The notes under the pieces are model-generated. The model was given only the letters and a program-made list of their open reading frames with translations, did not search any database and had not been told where the DNA came from. A stretch of 64,000 bases of DNA from Amycolatopsis sacchari (lineage in GTDB: Bacteria; Actinomycetota; Actinomycetes; Mycobacteriales; Pseudonocardiaceae), in contig NZ_FORP01000028.1 of NCBI RefSeq assembly GCF_900114035.1, forward strand, positions 20,756 through 84,755, written 5' to 3'. A program made the position numbers and the translations under genes. Below, one piece after another: positions 44,266 through 52,653 of the stretch; position 1 is the first letter of the stretch; each line of letters begins with the position of its first letter.

Positions 44266-44892
44266 GTGGGCGACTCCAGTCTGTTCCTGACCCGCATCCT
44301 CGACGTGCTTTGCGAGGGCGGCGAGAAAATCGCCTTCGCCCACCGCAGCCGGTCGATGAGCTACCGGGAGACCTTTGACACATTGCGACGGTTGCATGCG
44401 ACGCTGAAGAACGAGGGCATCGCCCCGGGGGAAACAGTGGCGATAACCGGCGGAAACATGCCGGAAACAATTCTCCTGCAAATCGCGGCGCAACTGCGTG
44501 GCGCCAGGGTGCTGCACCGCGAGGACCTCGCCTGCGAGGCGGACGGCGTCGAGGCCGACCACGTCCTGTCGTCCGACCCGGACTGCCCGCTGCTGGTCGC
44601 GGGCCGCGGCACGAAGGCCGCCGAGGAGGACATCGTGATGCCGCGCCGGGTGGAGACGCTGTTCCCGGTGGACGGCGGGAAGCTCGTGTCGTGCAGCGAG
44701 GAGTACGAGGAGATGGCCCGCACGGTCGAGCCGCACCCCGACGGCCCGCAGCGCGTGCTGCTCATCGCGCCCATGTCGCACCCGATCGGCAACCGGATCA
44801 CGGTGAAGGCCCTGCTGGCGGGCGACACCGTCGTCCTGCACGAACGCGCCCCGGAGACGGTGCCGACCGCCGCGAGCACCCCGCAGGGCTGA
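44266..44892 (+). CDS. truncated adenylation-domain protein
   Basis: A 208-residue protein resembling only the N-terminal subdomain of acyl-adenylating enzymes: F-A-H-R-S-R-S-M-S-Y-R-E-T, G-I-A-P-G-E-T-V-A-I-T-G-G-N, then L-L-I-A-P-M-S-H-P and A-L-L-A-G-D-T-V-V-L-H-E. The P-loop, A5 and the C-terminal Lys domain are missing, so it cannot adenylate by the normal mechanism. Codons in the first third use many A/T third positions, unlike neighbours, and the 95-bp upstream gap is AT-rich: signs of transfer. It has its own terminator. Possibly a degenerate gene or a binding protein. Confidence 0.65.
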   Translation: MGDSSLFLTRILDVLCEGGEKIAFAHRSRSMSYRETFDTLRRLHATLKNEGIAPGETVAITGGNMPETILLQIAAQLRGARVLHREDLACEADGVEADHVLSSDPDCPLLVAGRGTKAAEEDIVMPRRVETLFPVDGGKLVSCSEEYEEMARTVEPHPDGPQRVLLIAPMSHPIGNRITVKALLAGDTVVLHERAPETVPTAASTPQG

Positions 44893-44906
44893 GCTGGATG
44901 TCGCGG

Positions 44907-44933
44907 AGGCCCAGGCCGGGATGGCCTGGGCCT
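44907..44933 (+). terminator. strong hairpin after the truncated adenylation gene
   Basis: Perfect 11-bp inverted repeat AGGCCCAGGCC / GGCCTGGGCCT with loop GGGAT, followed by CTTTC, 14 nt after the stop at 44892. Confidence 0.8.
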
Positions 44934-45133
44934 CTTTCGCGTTCGGGGTGAGTGGCCGCCGCGACCCACAGCCGGGCCGGGCCGTCGCACCTGGCCAGGC
45001 GCGCGGCGCCCGGCGCTCGTGGGCTGGGCGCCCGCCGCCGCACAGCACGAAGGCCCGACCCCAGGTGGCCTGGGCCTCCGCCGCGTTCGCGGTGAGTAGC
45101 CTCCGCGACCCACAGCCGAGCCGGCCCGTCGCA
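44921..45133. repeat. intergenic direct repeat, two 69-bp copies
   Basis: Copies at 44921-44989 and 45065-45133 (144 bp apart) share (A/G)TGGCCTGGGCCTC, TTCG-GGTGAGT and CGCGACCCACAGCCG with scattered differences. The first copy begins in the terminator stem; the second is preceded by a degenerate version of that stem. The whole gap 44934-45459 before glpD has no credible gene; its later part is C-rich low-complexity sequence. Confidence 0.75.
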
Positions 45134-45459
45134 GCCCGGCAGCCGAGGCCGGGCGCGCCTCCGGCCCACCTCAGGCCAGGCCGGGACAGCCCCAGCCACC
45201 GCCGACTCCGCCAAGGCTCCGGCCAGGTCGGAACCGCCTCGGCCACCGCCGACTCCGGCCCGCGTCCGCGGCTGCTGCCGCATCCGGCCCGGGTCAAGCG
45301 GGCTTTCGCCAGCCTCAGGCCGCCTCCGGCCTCCGACCGACGTCCGCGAGGGCACCGCCCCGGCGCCTCGGCCGCTCCGGCCGCGCCCGCCACCCCCGGC
45401 GCCTCCGTCACCCCCGCCGCTCCGGCCCCGGCCCCGGCCTCCGGCCCCGGCCGGGAGAC

Positions 45460-47169
45460 CTACCCCACCGGCTCCGACAACCGCGCCCGGGCCTCCGGCG
45501 CCGAGGCGCGGCGGGCGTCCGCGGCCTCGTCGCTCGGCTGGGTCTGCGAGTCCCGCTCCGCGGCGACGCGCGCGGTGTACACCTCGACCTCGTGCCGCAC
45601 CGTCTCGTCCGACCAGCCCAGCACCTGCCCCACCAGCATCGCGACCTGCGCGGCGCAGTCCACGCCCCGGTGCGGGTACTCGATCGAGATCCGGGTGCGG
45701 CGGGCCAGCACGTCCTCCAGGTGCAGGGCACCCTCGTGGCTGGCCGCGTACACCGCCTCGACCGCGAGGTAGTCCGGCGCGTGCTCGATGGGCCGCAGCA
45801 GCTCCGGCTTGCCCTCGGCCTGCGCCAGCACCTCGTGCACCAGCGAGCCGTACCGGTCGAGCAGGTGCCGCACGCGGTACGGGTGCAGCCCGTGCTGCGC
45901 CGCCAGATGATCGGCCTGGTTGACCAGCGCGTGGTACCCGTCGGCCCCCAGCAGCGGCACCTTGTCGGTGATGGACGACTGCGCCCGCCCCGGCAGGTCG
46001 ACCGCCGCGGCGTCCACGGCGTCGGCCGCCATCACGCGGTACGTCGTGTACTTCCCGCCCGCGATCGCGACCAGCCCGGGCGCCACGCGCGCCACCGCGT
46101 GCTCGCGGGAGAGCTTCGACGTCTCCTCGCTCTCCCCCGCCAGCAGCGGCCGCAGCCCCGCGTACACGCCCTCGATGTCGTCGTGCGTCAGCGGGGTCGC
46201 GAGCACCGCGTTGACGTGTTCGAGGATGTAGTCGACGTCGTGCTTGGTGGCCGCCGGGTGCGCCAGGTCGAGGTTCCAGTCGGTGTCCGTCGTGCCGACG
46301 ATCCAGTGGTTGCGCCACGGGATCACGAACAGCACCGACTTCTCGGTCCGCAGGATCAGCCCGCTCTCCGACACGATCCGGTCACGCGGCACGACGATGT
46401 GCACGCCCTTGCTCGCGCGCACCCGGAACCGGCCGCGGCTGCCGGACAGCCGCTGCAGCTCGTCGGTCCACACGCCGGTGCTGTTGATCACCACGTTGGC
46501 GTGGACCTCGGTCTCGCGCCCGTCCTCGACGTCACGCACCCGCACGCCGGACACCCGGTCGGCCTCGCGGAGGAACCCCACCACCTGCGTGGAGGTCCGG
46601 ACCACCGCGCCGTAGTGCGCGGCGGTGCGGGCGACGGTCATCGTGTGGCGGGCGTCGTCGGCCTGCGCGTCGTAGTACCGGATGCCGCCGATCAGCGCGT
46701 TGCGCTTGAGCGCGGGCACCATGCGCAGCGCGCCCGCGCGCGTCAGGTGCTTCTGCCCCGGCACGGACCGGGCGCCGCCCATGGTGTCGTACAGGAACAG
46801 GCCGGCCGCGGTGTACGGGCGCTCCCACACGCGGTGCGTCAGCGGGTACAGGAAGCTCACCGGCTTCACCAGGTGCGGCGCGATCGTCGTGAGCATCAGC
46901 TCGCGCTCGCGCAACGCCTCCCTGACCAGACCGAACTCCAGCTGTTCGAGGTAACGCAGCCCGCCGTGGAACAGCTTGCTGGACCGGCTCGACGTGCCCG
47001 ACGCCAGGTCCCGCGCCTCCACCAGCGCCACCCGCAGCCCCCGCGTCGCCGCGTCGAGCGCGGTGCCCGCACCGACGACGCCCCCGCCGATCACGACGAG
47101 GTCGAACGTCTCCTCCGACAGCCGCCGCCAGGAATCCTCGCGTGCGGCCGGTCCCAGCGCCTCAGTCAC
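45460..47169 (-). CDS. glpD: aerobic glycerol-3-phosphate dehydrogenase
   Basis: A 569-residue membrane-associated FAD enzyme oxidising glycerol-3-phosphate to dihydroxyacetone phosphate and feeding electrons to quinone. The FAD motif is V-I-G-G-G-V-V-G-A-G, then S-S-R-S-S-K-L-F-H-G-G-L-R-Y-L and G-G-K-Y-T-T-Y-R. GTG 47169 with AGGAGG 8 nt upstream decides the start. It is divergent from glpF-glpK across 236 bp; adjacent to lpdA in M. tuberculosis. Confidence 0.95.
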   Translation of the reverse strand: MTEALGPAAREDSWRRLSEETFDLVVIGGGVVGAGTALDAATRGLRVALVEARDLASGTSSRSSKLFHGGLRYLEQLEFGLVREALRERELMLTTIAPHLVKPVSFLYPLTHRVWERPYTAAGLFLYDTMGGARSVPGQKHLTRAGALRMVPALKRNALIGGIRYYDAQADDARHTMTVARTAAHYGAVVRTSTQVVGFLREADRVSGVRVRDVEDGRETEVHANVVINSTGVWTDELQRLSGSRGRFRVRASKGVHIVVPRDRIVSESGLILRTEKSVLFVIPWRNHWIVGTTDTDWNLDLAHPAATKHDVDYILEHVNAVLATPLTHDDIEGVYAGLRPLLAGESEETSKLSREHAVARVAPGLVAIAGGKYTTYRVMAADAVDAAAVDLPGRAQSSITDKVPLLGADGYHALVNQADHLAAQHGLHPYRVRHLLDRYGSLVHEVLAQAEGKPELLRPIEHAPDYLAVEAVYAASHEGALHLEDVLARRTRISIEYPHRGVDCAAQVAMLVGQVLGWSDETVRHEVEVYTARVAAERDSQTQPSDEAADARRASAPEARARLSEPVG

Positions 47170-47336
47170 TCGGCTTCCCTCCTCGCGGGTGTGCTGCCGG
47201 TTCCAGGATGTCACGGACACGCCGTGCGGACCGGGTACGCACGGGTGTTCCCCGACACCCGATCGGTCCCCCGCCGGCCGCACGGTGCCGGAAGTCCCTG
47301 GAATTGCCCGGTACCGCGAAGTAGCGTGGCGGTGAT

Positions 47337-47376
47337 CGAATCGGCAACGGCGCCGGGGCTCACCACCGCCGATTCG
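47337..47376. promoter_or_regulatory. inverted repeat upstream of glpF, candidate operator
   Basis: CGAATCGGC (47337-47345) and its perfect inverse GCCGATTCG (47368-47376), 22 bp apart, end 29 bp before ATG 47406. It is placed to bind a regulator of the glpFK/glpD divergon, or to form an mRNA hairpin before the ribosome site. No regulator gene is adjacent. Confidence 0.5.
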
Positions 47377-47405
47377 CAGCGAAGCGGTTCTCCGGAAGGG
47401 GCGGG

Positions 47406-48155
47406 ATGAGTCTGCTCGGAATCTTCGTCTGGGAGCTGATCGGCACCGCGGTGCTGATCCTGCTCGGCAACGGTGTGGTGGCCAACGTCGTGCTCCGCAA
47501 GAACAACGGGCACCAGGCCGGCACCCTGTTCATCACGTTCGGCTGGGCCTTCGGTGTGTTCACGGGCGCCAGCCTCGCCTCGCCCAGCGGGGCGCACCTC
47601 AACCCGGCCGTCACGCTGGGGCTGGCCATCGCGGGCAAGACGCCGTGGTCGGACGTGCCGGTGTACGTCGCGGGCCAGATGGTCGGCGCGTTCCTCGGCG
47701 CGGTCCTGTGCTGGGCCACCTACAAACTGCAGTTCGACGACCACCCCGAGCCGGAGAACACGCTCGGGATCTTCTCCACCGCCCCGCAGATCCGGCGCAA
47801 GCCGTGGAACCTGGTCACCGAGATCATCGGCACCTTCGTCCTCGTCGCGTGGATCCTGCTGAGCCCGACCGCGAAGGTCGCGGCGGGCGGCACGCCCGAG
47901 TTCGGCAACTCGGCGCTCGGCTACGCGGGCGTGTCGTTCGTCGTGCTGGTCATCGGCATCTCGCTCGGCGGCCCGACCGGGTACGCCATCAACCCGGCGC
48001 GTGACCTGGGGCCGCGCATCGCCTACGCGTTCGTGCTGCCGATCCGCGGCAAGCGGGACGGGGACTGGGGCTACTCGTGGGTCCCGGTCGTCGGGCCGCT
48101 CGCCGGCGGCGCTCTCGCCGCACTGCTGTACCTGGCCGTCCACAACCTCACCTGA
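47406..48155 (+). CDS. glpF: glycerol uptake facilitator (MIP/aquaporin)
   Basis: A 249-residue channel with six membrane helices and two half-helices. The two pore motifs are H-L-N-P-A-V-T-L-G and A-I-N-P-A-R-D-L-G-P-R; the Asp after the second N-P-A-R marks the glycerol-conducting subgroup. The ATG has GGAAGGGG upstream. glpK follows after 12 nt. Confidence 0.95.
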   Translation: MSLLGIFVWELIGTAVLILLGNGVVANVVLRKNNGHQAGTLFITFGWAFGVFTGASLASPSGAHLNPAVTLGLAIAGKTPWSDVPVYVAGQMVGAFLGAVLCWATYKLQFDDHPEPENTLGIFSTAPQIRRKPWNLVTEIIGTFVLVAWILLSPTAKVAAGGTPEFGNSALGYAGVSFVVLVIGISLGGPTGYAINPARDLGPRIAYAFVLPIRGKRDGDWGYSWVPVVGPLAGGALAALLYLAVHNLT

Positions 48156-48167
48156 TTGGAAGAGCTG

Positions 48168-49673
48168 ATGACCTCCTACGTCGCCGCCATCGACCAGGGC
48201 ACGACCTCGACGCGAGCGATGATCTTCGACCACTCCGGCCGGGTCGTCGCCTCCGACCAGCGGGAGCACGAGCAGATCTTCCCGCAGGCCGGGTGGGTGG
48301 AGCACAACGCCGAGGAGATCTGGGAGAACACGCGTGCCGTCACGGCGGGCGCGCTCGCGAAGGCCGACCTGCGTGCGGGCGACATCGCCGCGGTCGGCAT
48401 CACCAACCAGCGCGAGACGGCGCTGGTGTGGGACCGCAGGACCGGCAAACCCGTCTACAACGCGATCGTGTGGCAGGACACGCGGACCGACAAGATCGTC
48501 GACGAGCTGGGCGCGCTCGGCGGCGGGCAGGAGCGGTACCGCGACAAGACGGGGTTGCCGCTGGCCACGTACTTCTCCGGGCCGAAGGTGAAGTGGATCC
48601 TCGACAACGTCGAAGGCGCGCGGGACCGCGCCGAGGCGGGGGACCTGCTGTTCGGCAACATGGACACCTGGGTCGTGTGGAACATGACCGGCGGCCCGGA
48701 CGGCGGGGTGCACATCACCGACCCGACGAACGCCTCCCGCACCCTGCTGATGGACCTGGACACGTTGTCGTGGGACGAAAGCCACGCCGCGGACATGGGC
48801 ATCCCGCTGTCGATGCTGCCGGAGATCCGGTCCTCGTCGGAGGAGTACGGCCGGGTGCGGGAACGCGGCGTGCTGTCGGGGGTGCCGATCGCGGGCATCC
48901 TGGGCGACCAGCAGGCGGCGACGTTCGGGCAGGCGTGCCTGTCCCCCGGTGAAGCCAAGAACACCTACGGCACGGGCAACTTCGTGTTGCTCAACACCGG
49001 CACCGAGAAGGTCATGTCGCAGAACGGCCTGCTCACGACGGTCTGCTACAAGATCGGCTCGAAGGACACGGTGTACGCGCTGGAGGGTTCCATCGCCGTC
49101 ACCGGTTCGCTGGTGCAGTGGCTGCGGGACAACCTGGGCATGATCACCACGGCGGCCGAGATCGAGGAGCACGCGCGCACGGTGCCCGACAACGGCGGCG
49201 CGTACTTCGTGCCCGCGTTCTCCGGCCTGTTCGCGCCTTACTGGCGGTCCGACGCCCGCGGCGCCATCGTCGGCCTGACGCGGTACGTGAACAAGGGGCA
49301 CCTCGCGCGGGCGGTGCTGGAAGCCACGGCTTTCCAGTCGCGCGAGGTGATCGAGGCGATGAACGCCGATTCCGGCGTGCCGCTGAAGTCGCTGAAGGTG
49401 GACGGCGGGATGGTCGTGAACGAGCTGCTGATGCAGTTCCAGGCGGACATCCTCGGCGTGCCGGTGATCCGCCCCGTCGTCAACGAGACCACGGCGCTCG
49501 GGGCCGCGTACGCCGCGGGCCTGGCCGTGGGGTTCTGGGAGGGCGAGGACGACATCCGCAACAACTGGGCGCAGGACAAGGAGTGGACGCCGTCGATGGA
49601 CGAGTCCACGCGCGAAACCCAGTACCACAACTGGAAGAAGGCCGTGACGAAGACCTTCGACTGGGTGGAGTGA
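48168..49673 (+). CDS. glpK: glycerol kinase
   Basis: A 501-residue FGGY-family kinase making sn-glycerol-3-phosphate from ATP and glycerol. Visible are [10 protein letters not shown] near the start, N-Q-R-E-T substrate contacts, G-D-Q-Q-A-A-T-F and the C-terminal [12 protein letters not shown] 48168 has GGAAGAG upstream; TTG 48156 is less likely. Its product is oxidised by the divergent GlpD. Confidence 0.96.
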   Translation: MTSYVAAIDQGTTSTRAMIFDHSGRVVASDQREHEQIFPQAGWVEHNAEEIWENTRAVTAGALAKADLRAGDIAAVGITNQRETALVWDRRTGKPVYNAIVWQDTRTDKIVDELGALGGGQERYRDKTGLPLATYFSGPKVKWILDNVEGARDRAEAGDLLFGNMDTWVVWNMTGGPDGGVHITDPTNASRTLLMDLDTLSWDESHAADMGIPLSMLPEIRSSSEEYGRVRERGVLSGVPIAGILGDQQAATFGQACLSPGEAKNTYGTGNFVLLNTGTEKVMSQNGLLTTVCYKIGSKDTVYALEGSIAVTGSLVQWLRDNLGMITTAAEIEEHARTVPDNGGAYFVPAFSGLFAPYWRSDARGAIVGLTRYVNKGHLARAVLEATAFQSREVIEAMNADSGVPLKSLKVDGGMVVNELLMQFQADILGVPVIRPVVNETTALGAAYAAGLAVGFWEGEDDIRNNWAQDKEWTPSMDESTRETQYHNWKKAVTKTFDWVE

Positions 49674-49681
49674 CGTTTTCC

Positions 49682-49712
49682 CCCGGCGGGGCGGGGTGTC
49701 CGCCCCGCCGGG
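49682..49712 (+). terminator. terminator of the glpFK operon
   Basis: Perfect 13-bp inverted repeat CCCGGCGGGGCGG / CCGCCCCGCCGGG with loop GGTGT, 9 nt after the glpK stop. Confidence 0.85.
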
Positions 49713-49764
49713 TGTCCACTGTGGAGGCTCAGTCCACCGTGGACGGAAAGTTGCCGAGATCATC

Positions 49765-50447
49765 TCAACCCTGTACCGAGATGACGGTGAACGGCATCCC
49801 CTGGTGGTCCGTCAGCTGGGCCGAGCGACCGTACGGCGGGTTCTGAGCCGCGCGCACCACGGCTGCGCCCAGCTCGACGGCCACCGCCTCGTCGGTGTCC
49901 GCGACCCCGAAGTACGTGCCCCAGTACGCGGGCACCTCCTGCGGCACATCGGCGGAAAGCTGCCCGATCCCGCCCACGACACGCCCGCCCACCTTGAGCG
50001 TGGCGCACGGGAAACCGCTGCGCAGCGGATCGTACGTGTAACCGAAAACCTTCACCTAGAAGGCTTTCGCGCCTTGACGTGCCGCGCCCGTCGGATCGAC
50101 CGCCATCGCCAGCCGCCCGGCTGGGCCGACGTAACCCGGCTCCAGCACGAGGTGACGGCGGCCTCGGTGATCTTCGCGGCCGTCGTGTCGGCGTTCTCGA
50201 CCGCGAGGTACGTCGTCCACACCGGCGGCACCTGCTTCCACGCCCGGTGGTCCCGGCCCGACCGCGGCGGCACCTCTGCCCTCGCGCAGCGTGATCAGGT
50301 AACCCCGTACTCCGCGCCCTGGTCGGCGAACTCCCACCCGAACAGCGGCCCGTAGAACTCGGCGGCGCGCTGGGGATCGGACACCATCACGTCGACCCAG
50401 CAGGGCGTGCCCCCGGGCCAGGCGGTGTCTCGAACGGCGGCCGCCAC
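49765..50447 (-). pseudogene. decayed two-domain VOC/glyoxalase-like gene
   Basis: Reading leftwards from GTG 50447: frame 1 gives the start of a VOC protein (G-T-P-C-W-V-D-V-M-V, A-A-E-F-Y-G-P-L-F-G-W). Another frame gives Y-L-I-T-L-R-E-G-R-G. A third gives P-V-W-T-T-Y-L-A-V-E-N-A-D. The second frame returns with G-R-L-A-M-A-V-D-P-T-G-A. A last piece (49765-50055) is the C-terminal half starting at V-F-G-Y-T-Y-D. At least three frameshifts and a deletion of the middle (start of the second VOC domain) separate them. Family homologs are about 260 residues (Cfp30B-like). Confidence 0.8.
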
Positions 50448-50476
50448 AGCATGGCACCGACCACCGACAAAAAAGC

Positions 50477-51880
50477 TCAGTCCAGGTCGTCGTGGCGCAT
50501 GAGCTGGCGGCCGGCCTCCGTGATGGAGCCCGACAGCGACGGGTACACCGAGAACGTCAGCGCGAGGTGTTCGACCGTCAGCTGGTTCTGCACCGCCAGC
50601 GCGATCGGCAGGATCAGCTCGCTCGCCGACGGCGCGACCACCACCCCGCCGACGACGACACCCGTGGCGGGGCGGCAGAACAGCTTCACGAAACCGTGCC
50701 GCAGGCCCTCCATCTTCGCCCGCGCGTTGGTCGCGAGCGGCAGCATGATCGTGCGCGCCGGCACCTCGCCGGAGTCGATCGCCTGCTGCGAGATGCCCAC
50801 CGTCGCGATCTCGGGGTGTGTGAACACGTTGGCGGCCACGGTCTTCAGCTTGATCGGCGCCACGCCCTCGCCGAGCGCGTGCCACATCGCGATGCGCCCC
50901 TGCATGCTGGCGACCGACGCGAGCATCAGCACGCCGGTGCAGTCACCGGCCGCGTACACGCCGGGCACGCTCGTCCGCGAAACCCGGTCCACGGTGATGT
51001 ACCCGCCGGGCCCCGGCTCGATGCCGACCCGCTCCAGCCCGATGTCCTTCGTGTTCGGCACGGAGCCGACCGTCATCAGCGCGTGGCTGGCCTCGATGAC
51101 GCGGCCGTCGGTCAGGTGCACGGCGACGCCCTTTTCGGTGCGCTCCACCCGGTCCGCCCGCGCGTGCTTCGCGACGGCGGTGCCCCGCTGGGAGAACACC
51201 TCCTCCAGCACGGCCGCGGCGTCCGCGTCCTCGTGCGGCAGGACGCGGTCGCGGCTGGACACGACCGTGACCTTGACCCCCATCTCGGTGTACGCGGACG
51301 CGAACTCGGCGCCGGTGACCCCGGACCCGATGACGGCGAGGTGCTCGGGCAGCTCCCGCAGGTCGTACAGCTGGCGCCAGTCGAGGATGCGCTCGCCGTC
51401 GGGCACCGCGCCCGGGAGCACGCGCGGGGTCGCGCCGGTGGCGATGAGCACCACGTCGGCGTCCAGCACCTCCGGTTCACCGGATCGTGGCGTGACCGCG
51501 ACCTTGTGCTGCGCCAGGCCGGGCTCCTCGTCGGCGAACCGCGCCTCGCCGATGATCACGCGCACGCCCTCGCGCTGGACGCGGGCGCGGATGTCGGCGG
51601 ACTGGGCGAGCGCGAGGCCCTTGACGCGACCGTGGACGGTGCGCAGGTCGATGCGGGTGTCGGCGAGGTCGGTGGCGATCCCCAGCTCGCCGAGGCCGTG
51701 CAGCGAGGCACGGGCACCCGAAGAGGCGATGAACGTCTTGGACGGGACGCAGTCGTAGAGCACGCACGCGCCGCCGAGCCCGTCCCGTTCGACGACCGTG
51801 ACGTTCGCGCCGTGCTGGGCGGCCACCAGCGCCGCCTCGTAGCCGGCCGGGCCGCCGCCCATGATCACGATCCTGGTCAC
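50477..51880 (-). CDS. lpdA: flavoprotein disulfide reductase / NAD(P)H quinone reductase
   Basis: A 467-residue pyridine-nucleotide disulfide oxidoreductase, closely matching M. tuberculosis LpdA (Rv3303c) along its whole length: R-I-V-I-M-G-G-G-P-A-G-Y-E-A-A-L, G-S-G-V-T-G-A-E-F, Y-A-A-G-D-C-T-G-V-L, and the end S-L-S-G-S-I-T-E-A-G. The active-site loop is G-A-C-V-L-Y-D-C-V-P-S-K, a complete C-x4-C pair. GTG 51880 has AGGAGG 7 nt upstream. Near glpD as in M. tuberculosis. Confidence 0.93.
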   Translation of the reverse strand: MTRIVIMGGGPAGYEAALVAAQHGANVTVVERDGLGGACVLYDCVPSKTFIASSGARASLHGLGELGIATDLADTRIDLRTVHGRVKGLALAQSADIRARVQREGVRVIIGEARFADEEPGLAQHKVAVTPRSGEPEVLDADVVLIATGATPRVLPGAVPDGERILDWRQLYDLRELPEHLAVIGSGVTGAEFASAYTEMGVKVTVVSSRDRVLPHEDADAAAVLEEVFSQRGTAVAKHARADRVERTEKGVAVHLTDGRVIEASHALMTVGSVPNTKDIGLERVGIEPGPGGYITVDRVSRTSVPGVYAAGDCTGVLMLASVASMQGRIAMWHALGEGVAPIKLKTVAANVFTHPEIATVGISQQAIDSGEVPARTIMLPLATNARAKMEGLRHGFVKLFCRPATGVVVGGVVVAPSASELILPIALAVQNQLTVEHLALTFSVYPSLSGSITEAGRQLMRHDDLD

Positions 51881-51965
51881 GTCAGTTCCTCCTAGTCGCA
51901 CGCTCGTGTCCACCTTAGGAGGCCAGACCCGGAGTACGTCCGGTCGGGTGAGCACCCAGCAGCTA

Positions 51966-52130
51966 CGGCCAGCCTCTTCCCCACCACCGCCCTCAAGCGA
52001 AACGCTGCGCGTTGCGGTTACGGCCAGCCTCTTCCCCACCACCACCCTCAAGCGAAACGCTCCGCGTTGCAGTTACGGCCAGCCTCTTCCCCACCGCCAC
52101 CCTCAAGCGAAACGCTCCGCGTTGCAGTTA
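51966..52130 (+). repeat. 55-bp tandem repeat, three units (promoter-like element)
   Basis: Units at 51966, 52021 and 52076, each CGGCCAGCCTCTTCCCCACC, then ACCCTCAAGCGA, then a small hairpin AACGC-N3-GCGTT, then GCAGTTAC or GCGGTTAC. Only a handful of bases differ. The last unit runs into TACTCT (52129-52134), 6 nt before GTG 52141. A fourth, diverged copy is at 40737. The gap 51881-51965 shows nothing else. Confidence 0.9.
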
Positions 52131-52140
52131 CTCTCTAGCC

Positions 52141-52593
52141 GTGCCGTTGTATGCCGCTTACGGGTCCAACATGGAACCCGCCCAGATGATGGAGCGTGCG
52201 CCGCATTCGCCGATGGCGGGTACCGGCTGGCTGGAGGGCTGGCGACTCACCTTCGGCGGCGAGGACATCGGCTGGGAGGGCGCGCTCGCCACGATCGTCG
52301 AGGACCCGTCCTCCCGCGTGTTCGTCGTGCTCTACGACGTCACCCCGCTCGACGAGGACCGGCTCGACCGCTGGGAAGGCGGGGAGCTGGGCCTGCACAA
52401 CAAGATCCGCCTGCGCGTGCAGACGATGGAGGGCTCGGCGCTGGCCTGGCTGTACGTGCTCGACGCCTACGAGGGCGGCCTGCCCTCCGCGCGCTACCTG
52501 GGGGTTCTCGCGGACGCGGCCGAGGCGGCGGGAGCGCCCGCGGACTACGTCGACGACCTGCGCACCAGGCCCTGCCGCGGCATCGCGACCTGA
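52141..52593 (+). CDS. gamma-glutamylcyclotransferase-like protein (Rv3304-like)
   Basis: A 150-residue protein with the GGCT-fold start P-L-Y-A-A-Y-G-S-N-M (the Y-G-S-N substrate loop) and V-L-Y-D-V-T-P further on. Start at GTG 52141 is fixed by the TACTCT box 6 nt upstream and the absence of a ribosome site. Its position between lpdA and the amidohydrolase equals Rv3304. Activity on gamma-glutamyl amines is family inference. Confidence 0.87.
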   Translation: MPLYAAYGSNMEPAQMMERAPHSPMAGTGWLEGWRLTFGGEDIGWEGALATIVEDPSSRVFVVLYDVTPLDEDRLDRWEGGELGLHNKIRLRVQTMEGSALAWLYVLDAYEGGLPSARYLGVLADAAEAAGAPADYVDDLRTRPCRGIAT

Positions 52594-52606
52594 CGACGAC
52601 ACACGC

Positions 52607-52642
52607 AAAAGGGCCCGCCGGAAGCCTCCGGCGGGCCCTTTT
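52607..52642. terminator. bidirectional intrinsic terminator
   Basis: Perfect 16-bp inverted repeat AAAAGGGCCCGCCGGA / TCCGGCGGGCCCTTTT with a 4-nt loop, between two convergent genes, with T4 on each strand. Confidence 0.95.
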
Positions 52643-52653
52643 CCGTCGAAACC

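Noticed and set aside
44798..46318. A 506-codon minus-strand frame through the intergenic repeat into glpD
   Set aside because: It reads out of frame through glpD; the repeat-derived peptides are explained by the 69-bp direct repeat.
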